Source: Gammaproteobacteria bacterium (lineage in GTDB: Bacteria; Pseudomonadota; Gammaproteobacteria; Thiohalomonadales; Thiohalomonadaceae). From it: a stretch of 64,000 bases of DNA. The notes under the pieces are model-generated. The model had not been told where the DNA came from, searched no databases, and saw nothing but the letters and a program-made list of their open reading frames with translations. How positions within the stretch are numbered: the first letter of the stretch is position 1; each line of letters opens with the position of its first letter. Below, one piece after another: positions 47,412 to 56,523 of the stretch. The position numbers and the translations under genes are program-made. The stretch covers positions 1 through 64,000 of the forward strand of contig JANJXC010000065.1 of NCBI GenBank assembly GCA_024709225.1. Direction: 5' to 3'.

Positions 47412-48233
47412 ATGACCGACCGTTACGCCGTGATGGGCAACCCCATCGGCCACAGCAAGTCGCCGCTGATCCACACCCGCTTCGCGCAACAGACGGGGCA
47501 GCAACTGAGCTATGAGGCGATCCTGGTGGAACTGGACGACTTTCCCGCGGCCGTGGCGCGCTTTCGTGCGGCCGGCGGCAAGGGACTCAACGTCACCGTG
47601 CCGTTCAAGCAGGAGGCCTGGGCACTGGCCGGGCGGCGCAGCCGGCGCGCCGAACGTGCCGGAGCAGTCAACACCCTGCGCTTCGAGACCGACGGCAGCC
47701 TGTACGGCGACAACACCGACGGCGTCGGCCTGGTCCGTGACCTGAAGGAGAACCACGCGGTGGCACTGGCCGGATGCCGGCTGCTGTTGCTCGGTGCCGG
47801 TGGCGCGGTACGCGGCGTACTGGAGCCCCTGCTGGCCGAGCGGCCAGCGGAGCTGGTGATCGCCAACCGTACCGTCGCCAAGGCCGAAGAACTCGCCACC
47901 GCCTTCGCCGACCTGGGCACGGTGCGGGCCAGCAGCTTCGCGGCCCTGGAACGCCAGCAGTTCGACGTGGTGATCAACGGTACCGCGGCCAGCCTGCAGG
48001 GCGAGGTGCCGCCGTTGCCGGCGGGTGTGCTGGCGGCGGATGCGGTGTGCTACGACATGATGTACGGCAAGGAACCGACGCCGTTCCTGCGCTGGGCCGA
48101 GGCGGCAGGCGCCGCCTCGGCGCTGGACGGTCTGGGCATGCTGGTGGAGCAGGCGGCAGAGGCGTTTTACCTGTGGCGCGGCGTGCGTCCGGCCACCGCA
48201 CCGGTGATCGCCGCACTGCGCCAGCACATGTAA
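47412..48233 (+). CDS. aroE: shikimate dehydrogenase
   Basis: This NADP-dependent enzyme reduces 3-dehydroshikimate. The 273 residues include the substrate site [12 protein letters not shown], the catalytic Lys in [10 protein letters not shown], Asp in [13 protein letters not shown], and the NADP loop [13 protein letters not shown] with [10 protein letters not shown]. The ATG at 47412 is better spaced from GAGAGA than one three codons upstream. Confidence 0.96.
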   Translation: MTDRYAVMGNPIGHSKSPLIHTRFAQQTGQQLSYEAILVELDDFPAAVARFRAAGGKGLNVTVPFKQEAWALAGRRSRRAERAGAVNTLRFETDGSLYGDNTDGVGLVRDLKENHAVALAGCRLLLLGAGGAVRGVLEPLLAERPAELVIANRTVAKAEELATAFADLGTVRASSFAALERQQFDVVINGTAASLQGEVPPLPAGVLAADAVCYDMMYGKEPTPFLRWAEAAGAASALDGLGMLVEQAAEAFYLWRGVRPATAPVIAALRQHM

Positions 48234-48246
48234 GGGGGCGGCCGGG

Positions 48247-48699
48247 TCAGGTGAACTTGGTGGCCAGGTCGCGGTAACCCGAGATCACGATACGTTCCTT
48301 TTCCTCCTGCTCCACCGGCGCAGGTGCGCTCTCCTCGAGAAACATATCCGCCTTGCGGGACAGCGCCGTTCCCCGGCGCCGCTCCACCCCGCGCCGCTCC
48401 ACGCCCTGCCACGGCCGATCACGCCAACCCAGGGCGCGGCGCTCGTTGCTGTAGCTGCGATAGAAATACTCCCGCACCGTCAACGCACGGCTGAACAAGG
48501 TATAACCGTTGAGTTTCTTGATGGCCTTGTGGGCCGGGCGGGGAGAAGAAAACGTGCATACGGCGTAACAACCGGCGAGACCGTCTTTATCCTGGTGCCG
48601 ATGCAGCTTGATCTGGACCGCGCGGTCGAAGGGAGATAACAGCTTCTCCAGCACATTGGCAGTAATGGTGTCCGGCAGATTTCCCACGAATACATCCAT
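48247..48699 (-). CDS. RNA-binding protein with one RRM domain
   Basis: This 150-residue protein has an RRM at residues 1-80: RNP2-like VFVGNLPD, and GCYAVCTFSSP in the place of RNP1. The C-terminal part is basic (RRGVERRRGTALSR) then acidic. Bacterial RRM proteins bind RNA non-specifically or act in cold; the target here is unknown. It is convergent with aroE, 13 bases apart. Confidence 0.85.
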   Translation of the reverse strand: MDVFVGNLPDTITANVLEKLLSPFDRAVQIKLHRHQDKDGLAGCYAVCTFSSPRPAHKAIKKLNGYTLFSRALTVREYFYRSYSNERRALGWRDRPWQGVERRGVERRRGTALSRKADMFLEESAPAPVEQEEKERIVISGYRDLATKFT

Positions 48700-48723
48700 G
48701 CAAACCTCCTTGCAAACACAGCG

Positions 48724-49257
48724 TCAGGCTTGTTTTTGGTATGTGGCCTTGAGACGGCAGTAATGCTCGGCCGAATAGCTGAAACGCGCGCGCTCGGCCT
48801 CCGTCAGCAAACGGACTCTCCTGGCCGGGCTTCCCATCCACAGATATCCCCCTTCCAGGGTCTTGCCCGGCGGGACCAGGCTTCCGGCCCCCAGCAGACT
48901 ATAGGACTCCAGCACCGCCCCGTCCAGCACAATGGAGCCCATGCCGATCAGGCACTTATCTCCCACCGTGCAGCCGTGCAGCGTGACATTGTGCCCCACC
49001 GTCACCTCATCACCGATCAGCAGCGGGTGGCCACCGGGCACCTCCCCATGGGCATGGGTCACGTGCAGCACGGTGCCATCCTGGATATTGCTGCGCGCCC
49101 CGATGCGGATGTAATTGACGTCGCCGCGCGCCACCGCCATCGGCCACAACGAACTGTCCTCCCCGATCGCCACATCGCCGATCACCACCGCCTGCGGGTC
49201 GACATAGGCCGAGGCGTGAACAGTGGGTAGGGTTCCGCAATAGGCTCGAACCGACAT
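48724..49257 (-). CDS. gamma-class carbonic anhydrase-like protein (YrdA type)
   Basis: This 177-residue left-handed beta-helix protein shows hexapeptide repeats (AVVIGDVAIGEDSSLWPMAV) and the three zinc histidines of the family (HVTHAHG, VGHNVTLHG). E. coli YrdA and CaiE are relatives; carbonic anhydrase activity is not always present. It lies next to the RRM gene and close to aroE, as yrdA does in E. coli. Confidence 0.93.
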   Translation of the reverse strand: MSVRAYCGTLPTVHASAYVDPQAVVIGDVAIGEDSSLWPMAVARGDVNYIRIGARSNIQDGTVLHVTHAHGEVPGGHPLLIGDEVTVGHNVTLHGCTVGDKCLIGMGSIVLDGAVLESYSLLGAGSLVPPGKTLEGGYLWMGSPARRVRLLTEAERARFSYSAEHYCRLKATYQKQA

Positions 49258-49281
49258 GATGAGTTGTATTCCTCAGTCCTT

Positions 49282-49315
49282 GCTTGCCACTTGTATCTTG
49301 TAACTTGTCACTGCT
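49282..49315. repeat. single AAGTGACAAG/AGATACAAG-class arm after gorA
   Basis: TTGCCACTTGTATCTTGTAA then CTTGTCACTG lies 2 bases after the gorA stop (minus strand). No inverted partner is seen. Confidence 0.7.
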
Positions 49316-49316
49316 T

Positions 49317-50669
49317 TCAGCGCATCGTCACCAGCTCTTCCGCGCTGGTGGGATGCAGGGCCACGGTATTGTCGAGGTCGCGCTTGGTGGCGCCCATCTT
49401 CACCGCCACGGCAAAGCCCTGCAGCATCTCGTCAGCGCCGTTGCCGATGATGTGCACGCCGACCACCTTCTCCTGCACCCCGACGCAGACCAGCTTCATC
49501 GCCGTCTTGGAACCGTGGCGGGTGAAGGCGTGGTACATGGGGGTGAAGCGGGTCTGGTACACCTTGACCGATTCCGCGCCGTATTGCGCCCGCGCCTCTT
49601 CCTCGGACAGGCCGACGGTGCCGATGGGCGGATGGCTGAACACCACCGTGGGTATGTTGTCGTAGTCCAGCTTGCGCTCCGGCTGGCCACCGAACAGGCG
49701 GTCACCCAGGCGGCGCGCGGCGGCAATGGCCACCGGGGTCAGCTGGGCCCGGCCGGTGACGTCGCCCACGGCATAGACGCCGGACACATTGGTGTTCTGG
49801 TAGTCGTCGGTGGGGATATAGCCGTGGGGGTCGCTCTCCACACCGGCGGCGGCCAGATTCAGGTCGGCGGTGTGGGGGGCGCGGCCGATGGCCCAGATCA
49901 GGGTATCGAACCCGGCCAGGGTATGGCCACCGGAACAGTGCAGCACAAGGCGGCCATCGGCGCCCTTTTCCACGCGCTCGACATTGATGTTGGGAAGGAT
50001 GTTGACGCCATGGTTGACCATCTCCTCCATCAGGGTCTCGCGCAGCATGGCGTCGAAATGGCCGAGGAAATGCTGGCGCCGCAGCAGCAGGTCCACCTCG
50101 CTGCCGAGGGCATTGAGCAGGCCGGCCAGCTCCACCGCGATGTAGCCGCCGCCCACCACCGCCACGCGCCGGGGCTGTTCGCGCAGGGCAAAGAAACCAT
50201 TGGAGTCGATGCCGTGCTCGGCGCCGGGTATGGCCGGAATCATCGGCGTCCCACCGGGCGACACCACGACATGATCGGCGCTGTAGCGCTTGCCCTCCAC
50301 CTCCAGCGTATGTGCATCGACAAAGCGGGCATAGCCCTGGATCAGATCGATACCCGACTCCTTGAGATAGCCGCCGTACCAGTCGTTGATATTCTGGATG
50401 TAACGCTCGCGTGCATTCACCAGCTGACTCCAGTCGAAGTCGTTGACCAGCACATCGAAACCGTAGTCGGTCGCATCGCGCAGGGCGCCGGCAATGCCGG
50501 CGGCATTCCACATCACCTTCTTCGGTACGCAGCCGACGTTCACGCAGGTGCCGCCGATGCGACCGGCCTCGATGACGGCAGCCTTCTTGCCGTGCAGGGC
50601 AGCACGCTCGGCGGCGGAGAGGCCGCCGCTGCCGGCGCCGATGGCGATGAGATCGTAGTGCTTGGTCAT
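49317..50669 (-). CDS. gorA: glutathione-disulfide reductase
   Basis: This 450-residue FAD/NADPH disulfide reductase regenerates glutathione. It has the FAD motif [15 protein letters not shown], the redox-active pair in [13 protein letters not shown], the NADPH motif [15 protein letters not shown], and the C-terminal His-Glu pair in [14 protein letters not shown] precedes the ATG at 50669. The class fits glutathione reductase better than mercuric or lipoamide reductase. Confidence 0.94.
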   Translation of the reverse strand: MTKHYDLIAIGAGSGGLSAAERAALHGKKAAVIEAGRIGGTCVNVGCVPKKVMWNAAGIAGALRDATDYGFDVLVNDFDWSQLVNARERYIQNINDWYGGYLKESGIDLIQGYARFVDAHTLEVEGKRYSADHVVVSPGGTPMIPAIPGAEHGIDSNGFFALREQPRRVAVVGGGYIAVELAGLLNALGSEVDLLLRRQHFLGHFDAMLRETLMEEMVNHGVNILPNINVERVEKGADGRLVLHCSGGHTLAGFDTLIWAIGRAPHTADLNLAAAGVESDPHGYIPTDDYQNTNVSGVYAVGDVTGRAQLTPVAIAAARRLGDRLFGGQPERKLDYDNIPTVVFSHPPIGTVGLSEEEARAQYGAESVKVYQTRFTPMYHAFTRHGSKTAMKLVCVGVQEKVVGVHIIGNGADEMLQGFAVAVKMGATKRDLDNTVALHPTSAEELVTMR

Positions 50670-50800
50670 GGCGTATCCTTGGTTGTTTCCTGGCACAGGA
50701 AGTGGCGGATAAGGGCATCGCTGCAGGTCATGGCTGCGATTCTACCGCCTGCAGCGCCTATACGGCACCATCTGATATGCTAGCCGCCAGGAGGTATGCC

Positions 50801-51487
50801 ATGGAGTTGGACATACAATACATCTTCCGTTTTGCCGACGGACGAGAGGCGAGTTTTGCCATTCGGCTGGACGCGCTGCGTCTGGAACCGGTCATGCCGC
50901 CCGGCGCGGAGGCAGAGTGGACGCGGCTGGGTTTTCACCGCTGCACCCACTGTCCGCTGCAGGAAACGGAACACCCGCACTGCCCGCTGGCGCGCTCCCT
51001 GGTCGGCACCGTCGCGCTGCTGGGTGATGTGCTCTCCTACGACCAGGTGGACGCGGAGGTCATCACGCCAGAGCGGCGCATCCTGCACCACACCTCGGCC
51101 CAGAACGCCATCAGCGCCATGATGGGCCTGATCATCGCCACCAGCGGCTGTCCCCACATGGCCTTCTTCAAGCCCATGGCACGCTTCCATCTGCCCTTCG
51201 CCACGGAAGAGGAAACCATGTACCGTGCCGCCAGCATGTACCTGCTCGGGCAATACTTCCGCCAGCAGCAGGGACTGTCCGCAGAAATGGGCTTCGACGG
51301 CCTGCTCCAGCTCTATCACAACGTGGAGATCGTGAACCGCGCCATGGCCAACCGCCTGCGCGCCGCCGCGCGCGAGGACGGCACGGTCAACGCCCTGGTG
51401 CTGCTCGACATGTATGCCAAGACCCTGCCGGTGGCGGTGGAAGAAACCCTGCAGGAATTGCGGCCGCTGTATACTGCCTACCTATAA
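50801..51487 (+). CDS. DUF6901-like protein with a Cys/His cluster
   Basis: This 228-residue soluble protein has an N-terminal beta-rich part (IQYIFRFADGREASFAIRLD) and then HRCTHCPLQETEHPHCPLAR at about residues 46-65, a spacing that could bind a metal. A second SGCPHMAFFKPMARFHLPFA lies near 123. Function unknown. AGGAGG precedes the ATG with 6-base spacing. The diguanylate cyclase gene follows after 21 bases, so the two are probably co-transcribed. Confidence 0.78.
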   Translation: MELDIQYIFRFADGREASFAIRLDALRLEPVMPPGAEAEWTRLGFHRCTHCPLQETEHPHCPLARSLVGTVALLGDVLSYDQVDAEVITPERRILHHTSAQNAISAMMGLIIATSGCPHMAFFKPMARFHLPFATEEETMYRAASMYLLGQYFRQQQGLSAEMGFDGLLQLYHNVEIVNRAMANRLRAAAREDGTVNALVLLDMYAKTLPVAVEETLQELRPLYTAYL

Positions 51488-51508
51488 CGACAATAGCCGA
51501 GAACAATA

Positions 51509-52675
51509 GTGGATAATCCCGCAGAAGAATTCACCGATCAGGAGTTGATGAGCAACGAACCGCACTCCGGCCTGCGCGAGTGGCTGCTGCGCACCACGCT
51601 GCAGGACATGGTTGCCTCGCACAATCACTCCCGTGATTTCAACGGCTCGCGCGCAGAATACATCTACCTGCGCGTGCGCCTGCTCAGCTTCGTCTTTGCC
51701 CTGCTGGCGCCGCTGTGGATCCCCATCGATCTGGTCCTGCTCTCCGATCCCAGCTTCAAGGAGATGCTGGTGCTGCGCCTGGGTTTCAGCGGCCTGTTCC
51801 TGGCCCTGGGACTGTGGACCGCGCAGCCCCACAACCTGCTGCTGGCGCGGGTGCGCGTGGCGCTGTTCATCGCCATTCCGGGCCTGTTCTACATCGGCTC
51901 GCGCATCGTGCTGGGCGGCGACGTGCCCGACGCCGGCATCCTGATGGGCTACAGCTTCCTGCCCTACCTGGTGGTTTCGCTGCTGGCCCTGTTTCCCTTC
52001 ACCCTCATCGAGGGACTGGCCTACGCCATCACCATCGGCCTGGTGGTACTCGGCACCGAAATCGCCTTCGGCACCCTGTTCACCGTGCGCGCCTTCGGCG
52101 AGGTCTGGCTGCTGGGCCTGCTGGCCGGCATCGCCATGTGGGCCGAACTGGCGCAGCTGCACATGTTGCTGCAGCTCTACCGCGAGGCCACCCGTGACGC
52201 GCTCACCGGCCTGGTCAACCGTGCCGTGCTCAACAAATGGCTCGACCTGGAGGTGGAGCGGGCGCGCGACCGGCAGCGTCCGCTGTCGGTGCTGCTGCTG
52301 GACCTGGACCTGTTCAAGCGCATCAACGATACCTACGGCCACCTTGCCGGCGACATGGTGCTGCAGGTATTTGCCCGCCTGATGATCCGCGAGATGCCCG
52401 GCATCAACCTCATCGGCCGCTACGGCGGCGAGGAATTCCTCGCCATCCTGCCCGGCAAGAACGAGCAGCAGGCGCTGGACCTCGCCAATCGTATCCGCGC
52501 CGCATGCCACAAGGCCCGGGTGCGCGGGCCGGACAACCAGAGCATCGGTTTTACCGTCAGCATCGGTGTGGCCACGCTGGAAGAAAAGGAAGATGCCGAG
52601 GCGCTGTTGCAGCGCGTCGACAAGGGCCTGTACCGCGCCAAGGAGGCCGGACGCGACCTGGCGGTGCTCGCCTAG
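51509..52675 (+). CDS. membrane diguanylate cyclase (GGDEF), no I-site
   Basis: This 388-residue protein has about six N-terminal helices (residues 55-225) and a GGDEF domain with active site GRYGGEEFLAILPG. The residues five before it are PGIN rather than RxxD, so canonical product inhibition is absent, unlike the cyclase at 42.8 kb. The start is a GTG. Its TAG stop is the first triplet of a MITE-like element, and a PilZ gene, a likely c-di-GMP receptor, lies on the other side. Confidence 0.9.
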   Translation: MDNPAEEFTDQELMSNEPHSGLREWLLRTTLQDMVASHNHSRDFNGSRAEYIYLRVRLLSFVFALLAPLWIPIDLVLLSDPSFKEMLVLRLGFSGLFLALGLWTAQPHNLLLARVRVALFIAIPGLFYIGSRIVLGGDVPDAGILMGYSFLPYLVVSLLALFPFTLIEGLAYAITIGLVVLGTEIAFGTLFTVRAFGEVWLLGLLAGIAMWAELAQLHMLLQLYREATRDALTGLVNRAVLNKWLDLEVERARDRQRPLSVLLLDLDLFKRINDTYGHLAGDMVLQVFARLMIREMPGINLIGRYGGEEFLAILPGKNEQQALDLANRIRAACHKARVRGPDNQSIGFTVSIGVATLEEKEDAEALLQRVDKGLYRAKEAGRDLAVLA

Positions 52676-52830
52676 GGAAGCTCTGCACAAGTTCAGAGCT
52701 TCCGCGGCACAGGGATGTGCCGCCATTTTCCAACGACGTATCGTCGTTGGAAAATGAAGCCCAGCGAAAATTGCACTTTTCGCTAGGCGTGCCTGAGAAG
52801 TCCGGGAGGGACTTATTCAGACATTCCCTA
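52673..52830. mobile_element. MITE-like element with 20-bp imperfect terminal inverted repeats
   Basis: The ends TAGGGAAGCTCTGCACAAGT and ACTTATTCAGACATTCCCTA are inverted with 16 of 20 matches. Inside are nested hairpins: GGAAGCTCTG/CAGAGCTTCC, GCGGCACAGGGATGTGCCGC, and ATTTTCCAACGACG with its exact inverse. It has no coding capacity. The TAG at each end supplies the stop codon of the flanking gene (diguanylate cyclase on plus, PilZ on minus). Confidence 0.8.
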
Positions 52831-53154
52831 CTCACCGCCCGGCGTGCGCAGCGAGTGCAGGTAGGCCCGCAACATCTGCAGTGCCTCCGGTTCGGCCGCC
52901 TCGTCGAACACCAGTCCCACCCCGTCGTGCCCGCAATGGGCCACCATCGCCGGCAGGCGCAGCCTGCCGCTGCGTTCCTGCGCCAGTACCTCCACCTCAA
53001 CCAGGGCATTGCGGTACAGCAAACCGGGGTTGACCTCCACGAACATGCCGTCACGGCTGACATTGCGACATATGCCGCGTGCCACCAGGGCGCCGCGCGC
53101 GTACAGCGCAACCTGCAGGGTGTAGGGCAGACGGGATGAGAAACGATGCTCCAT
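52828..53154 (-). CDS. PilZ-domain c-di-GMP-binding protein
   Basis: This 108-residue protein is a single PilZ domain with the two c-di-GMP motifs: RxxxR as RFSSR at residues 4-8 and (D/N)xSxxG as NVSRDG near residue 32. It should be a free-standing c-di-GMP receptor. It faces the diguanylate cyclase across a MITE-like element, and its stop TAG is the end of that element. Confidence 0.9.
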   Translation of the reverse strand: MEHRFSSRLPYTLQVALYARGALVARGICRNVSRDGMFVEVNPGLLYRNALVEVEVLAQERSGRLRLPAMVAHCGHDGVGLVFDEAAEPEALQMLRAYLHSLRTPGGE

Positions 53155-53225
53155 GGCCGGGAGGGATACCGCAGGAGGAGGATGACGGGATTCTAGCGCC
53201 TATCCCATGGGGAACAAAAAAGTTC

Positions 53226-53254
53226 TTGACTAAAACCATCGAGATTCATAGACT
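53226..53254 (+). promoter_or_regulatory. promoter-like pair upstream of an intergenic terminator
   Basis: TTGACT and TAGACT are separated by exactly 17 bases. A strong terminator follows about 45 bases after the predicted start. Confidence 0.5.
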
Positions 53255-53260
53255 CATTCC

Positions 53261-53314
53261 ACCCAGACATTGTTACACCCCTTACATGGAAGGCCTCGGC
53301 CTTCCATTTTTTTT
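53261..53314 (+). ncRNA. putative very short RNA ending in a strong terminator
   Basis: The predicted transcript has an unpaired 5' part rich in C (CATTCCACCCAGACATTG, TTACACCCC) and the terminator stem ATGGAAGGCC/GGCCTTCCAT followed by eight Ts. There is no gene just upstream on this strand that the terminator could serve, which is the main argument for a separate transcript of about 50-55 nt. Confidence 0.4.
53286..53314 (+). terminator. Rho-independent terminator
   Basis: A perfect 10-bp stem with a 2-base loop is followed by eight Ts on the plus strand. Confidence 0.9.
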
Positions 53315-53420
53315 GTCCAGGGATGGACTTATGCCGCGGAGGCCAGGGATGGCCGAGAGCGGCGCTTGTCCAGGGACGGACTTATGCCGCGGAGGCCAGG
53401 GATGGCCGGGAGCGGCGCTC
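53315..53420 (+). repeat. 53-bp tandem duplication with palindromic cores
   Basis: Two 53-base units differ at about three positions. Each holds GTCCAGGGAnGGAC, then ATGCCGCGGAGGCCAGGGAT then GGCC, and an AGCGGCGCT. Both cores have the form of two inverted tetramers around AGGGA. The rest, to the receptor gene at 53627, shows no other gene. Confidence 0.88.
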
Positions 53421-53626
53421 TCCCAGCAATAACCCCCGCCTTTTGCCGCATCGCTGATCCATAAGCAGATATTTCTTTTGCCATAAGTCATTTTCCCGGA
53501 CTATAGCCACACGGAGAAGAGGCTATCTTGCCGGAATACAGGCCGGCACCTTCCCGCCATGCCCGCAGACAGCGGCATGTGCGCGCCGGCCATGCCGCGG
53601 CATGACAAGAACATCAAGGAGGAGAC

Positions 53627-55402
53627 ATGAAGCTCAACACGCCCGTCACCCAGCGGGAGCGCAGCTATGGCGACGACGTCACCATCACCTCGCTCACCGA
53701 CCTCAAGGGCACCATCACCTACGCCAACCGCGACTTCATCGACATCAGCGGCTTCAGCGAGGAAGAGCTGATCGGCAAGAACCACAACATCGTGCGCCAC
53801 CCGGACATGCCGCCCATCGCCTTCCAGGACCTGTGGGACACCATGAAGAAGGGCCACAGCTGGCGCGGCATCGTCAAGAACCGCTGCAAGAACGGTGACC
53901 ACTACTGGGTAGACGCCTACGTCACGCCTGTCTACGAGGGCGATGCCGTGGTCGGCTACCAGTCGGTGCGCAGCCGCCCTGCGCCGCACCAAGTCGCGGC
54001 CGCCGAGCAGCTCTACGCCAAACTGCGCAGCGACGCCACCGCCAGACTGCCGACACGGCGCAACATCTTCGACATCAGCCTGCGCCTGCGCATCCTCGCC
54101 AGCCTGCTGCTGCTCGCCAGCCTGGCGATCCTGGTGGCGCTGGTAAGCAGCTACAGCGCAACGCGGCAGCAACACCTGCTGGACCAGCACCTTGCCCAGG
54201 TCGGCGAGGTGCAACAGCTGTGGCAGACGAGCCGCATCAGCAGCGATAACGCCCTGGGCAAAAAGATCGACGCGCTGAACTCAACCGCAGAGAACGTACC
54301 GCTGTCGGAGGCGCTGGCAGCACTCAATCAGAACAGCACCCGCCTCATCGTCGCCATCTGTCTGGCCGGTCTGGCCCTGATGGTCGTCATCGGCACGCTG
54401 CTGAATCGCACCGTCATCAAGCCCATGTCCCAGGTCGTCACCCTCGCCAAGGAAATGGCCGGCGGCCATCTGGCGCGCCGCATCGATGTCCAGCACAACG
54501 ATGAGGTCGGGCAGATGCTGCAGGCCATGAAACTGCTGCAGGCGCGCCTGCGCACCGCCTTCGGCCAGTTTCTCGAAACTGCCGACGAACTGGCGGCCGC
54601 GGCCGATCAGTTTTCCGCTACCGGACGCGAAACCGTGCAGCACATGCAGCAACAGCAGGCCGAGACCGAACAGGTTGCCACCGCCATGAACGAAATGGCA
54701 GCCACGGTACAGGAGGTGGCGCGCAACACGGCGCAGGCCGCGCAGTCGGCCCGCGATGCCGAACAGGAAAGTGGTGATGGACGCCGCGTGGTCAACGCGG
54801 CCCGGGCGGCCATACATCGTCTGGCCGAAGAGGTGGAAAGCAGCGCCCAGGTGATCAACCGCCTGCAGCAGGACGGCGATCGCATCAGCAGCATCACCGA
54901 GGTGATCAGCGGTATCGCCGAACAGACCAACCTGCTGGCGCTCAATGCCGCCATCGAGGCGGCACGTGCCGGCGAGAGCGGCCGCGGCTTTGCCGTGGTG
55001 GCCGACGAGGTGCGCACCCTGGCCGGCCGCACCCAGGCGGCCACCGCCGAGATCCGTGCCATGCTCGACAATCTGCGCAGCGGCATCGGCGAGGCGGTGG
55101 CGGTGATGCGGCAGGGCCAGACCCAGGCCGGTGCCGCCGTGGATCAGTCGCGCCAGACCGAACAATCCCTGGAGAGCATCGGCAGCGCCGTATCCGCGAT
55201 CAGCGACATGAACACGCAGATCGCCACGGCGGCGGAACAGCAGAGCGCGGTGGCCGAGGAGATGAATCGCAACGTGGTGACCATCCGCGACCTCGCCGGC
55301 ACCACCACCGCCCAGGCCGAGGAGATCAGCTCCGCCGGTGCGCGGCTGGCGCAGCTGTCGACGCAGCTGCACGCGATGATGCGGCAGTTCAAGCTCAGCT
55401 GA
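53627..55402 (+). CDS. PAS-containing methyl-accepting chemotaxis protein (Aer type)
   Basis: This 591-residue receptor has an N-terminal PAS domain ([41 protein letters not shown]) like the FAD-binding PAS of Aer. Two membrane helices follow at about 155-175 and 235-260, then a HAMP domain and the signalling hairpin [20 protein letters not shown]. It probably senses redox or oxygen. AAGGAGGAGAC precedes the ATG. A weak sigma-28-like pair (TAAG at 53462, GCCATAAG at 53480) lies upstream. Its stop overlaps that of srkA by 8 bases. Confidence 0.92.
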   Translation: MKLNTPVTQRERSYGDDVTITSLTDLKGTITYANRDFIDISGFSEEELIGKNHNIVRHPDMPPIAFQDLWDTMKKGHSWRGIVKNRCKNGDHYWVDAYVTPVYEGDAVVGYQSVRSRPAPHQVAAAEQLYAKLRSDATARLPTRRNIFDISLRLRILASLLLLASLAILVALVSSYSATRQQHLLDQHLAQVGEVQQLWQTSRISSDNALGKKIDALNSTAENVPLSEALAALNQNSTRLIVAICLAGLALMVVIGTLLNRTVIKPMSQVVTLAKEMAGGHLARRIDVQHNDEVGQMLQAMKLLQARLRTAFGQFLETADELAAAADQFSATGRETVQHMQQQQAETEQVATAMNEMAATVQEVARNTAQAAQSARDAEQESGDGRRVVNAARAAIHRLAEEVESSAQVINRLQQDGDRISSITEVISGIAEQTNLLALNAAIEAARAGESGRGFAVVADEVRTLAGRTQAATAEIRAMLDNLRSGIGEAVAVMRQGQTQAGAAVDQSRQTEQSLESIGSAVSAISDMNTQIATAAEQQSAVAEEMNRNVVTIRDLAGTTTAQAEEISSAGARLAQLSTQLHAMMRQFKLS

Positions 55403-56396
55403 GGTCGAAGGACAGCGGCGCCTCGGCCAGACGCAGGCGCTGCTCCTGCAGCGTCATGATGTGCTCCTCCCAGTAGCGCGGCGTGCCGAACCAGGGGAAG
55501 GCGAGGACAAAGGCCGGGTCATCGCGGCGCCGCGCCAGCCAGGCGGCGTAGTGCATCAGGCGCAGGGTGCGCAGCGGCTCGATGAGGCGCAGCTCGCGGC
55601 GGTCGAAATCAAAGAATTCCTCGTAGCCGCCCAGCAGCTCATCCAGTTGCAGCAACTGCTCGTGGCGCTCCCCCGACAGCAGCATCCACAGGTCCTGCAC
55701 CGCCGGCCCGCTGCGGCAGTCGTCCAGGTCGACGATGTGCGAGCCGCTGTCGGTCCACAGAATGTTGCCGGGATGAAAATCGCCGTGGATGCGCTGCCAC
55801 ACCAGGGACGGCAGCGCGGCAAAGGCGGCGCTCACCGTGTCCAGCAGTTCCGCGCTGAGGTCGGCGTAGCGCGACTGGTACTCGCGCGGCAGCAGGCCGC
55901 TCTCCAGCAGATACGCGCGCGACTCGACCCCGAAGCTGGCCACGTCCAGCCGCGGCCGCGAGGCGAACGGCTGGGCCGCACCGACCGCGTGCAGGCGGCC
56001 CAGAAAGCGGCCCAGGCGCCACAGCACATCCGGCACGTCGAGGTCCGGCCAGCGCCCGCCGCGGCGCGGAAACAGCGCATAGCGAAAGCCGGCATGAAGG
56101 TGCAGCGTCTCACCGCCCTCATCGGCCAGCGGCGCCACCACCGGCACCTCCGCCGCCAGCAACTCCAGGGCAAAGGCATGTTCCTCCAGTATCGCCGCGT
56201 CGCTCCAGCGCGCCGGGCGGTAGAACTTGGCCACCACGTAGCCGCCCTCCTCCAGGGCCACCTGATAGACGCGATTTTCGTAGCTGTTCAGCGCCAGCAG
56301 GCCGCCGGCAGGCCGCCGGCCGCAACGCTCCACCGCATCGAGCACGGTATCCGGCGTGAGGGCATCGTAAGGATGGGACTGGATTTCGTTTAACAT
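55395..56396 (-). CDS. srkA: stress-response Ser/Thr kinase SrkA (YihE)
   Basis: This 333-residue APH/choline-kinase-fold protein matches E. coli SrkA (YihE). It has [22 protein letters not shown] with the ATP-binding Lys, the catalytic loop [11 protein letters not shown] and the metal-binding VDLDDCRSG. SrkA phosphorylates proteins and counters stress-induced death in E. coli. The ATG at 56396 is preferred over one 16 codons upstream. Confidence 0.92.
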   Translation of the reverse strand: MLNEIQSHPYDALTPDTVLDAVERCGRRPAGGLLALNSYENRVYQVALEEGGYVVAKFYRPARWSDAAILEEHAFALELLAAEVPVVAPLADEGGETLHLHAGFRYALFPRRGGRWPDLDVPDVLWRLGRFLGRLHAVGAAQPFASRPRLDVASFGVESRAYLLESGLLPREYQSRYADLSAELLDTVSAAFAALPSLVWQRIHGDFHPGNILWTDSGSHIVDLDDCRSGPAVQDLWMLLSGERHEQLLQLDELLGGYEEFFDFDRRELRLIEPLRTLRLMHYAAWLARRRDDPAFVLAFPWFGTPRYWEEHIMTLQEQRLRLAEAPLSFDLS

Positions 56397-56419
56397 GGCC
56401 CCACTGTACAACAAATCGG

Positions 56420-56497
56420 AGTCCGCAAATGAACGCAAATACACGCGAATATCTAGTGCGATTTATTTGCGTACATTCGCGTTTATTTGCGGACTTT
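56420..56497. repeat. GCAAATGAACGCAAAT-class inverted-arm repeat between srkA and prlC
   Basis: AGTCCGCAAATGAACGCAAA then TACACGCGAAT faces ATTTATTTGCGTACATTCGC then GTTTATTTGCGGACT. The outer 11 bases are perfectly inverted. It is the only site of the set lying between two gene starts, so it must overlap one or both promoters. Confidence 0.9.
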
Positions 56498-56523
56498 CTT
56501 TGATTTGAGTGGAGTTTGTATCT

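Noticed and set aside
46059-48227. A 722-codon minus-strand frame opposite pit and aroE
   Set aside because: It is antisense to two clear genes and spans the repeat between them; composition is that of a shadow frame.
53315-53420. CRISPR-like array
   Set aside because: Only two direct units without unique spacers are present and no cas genes are in the window.
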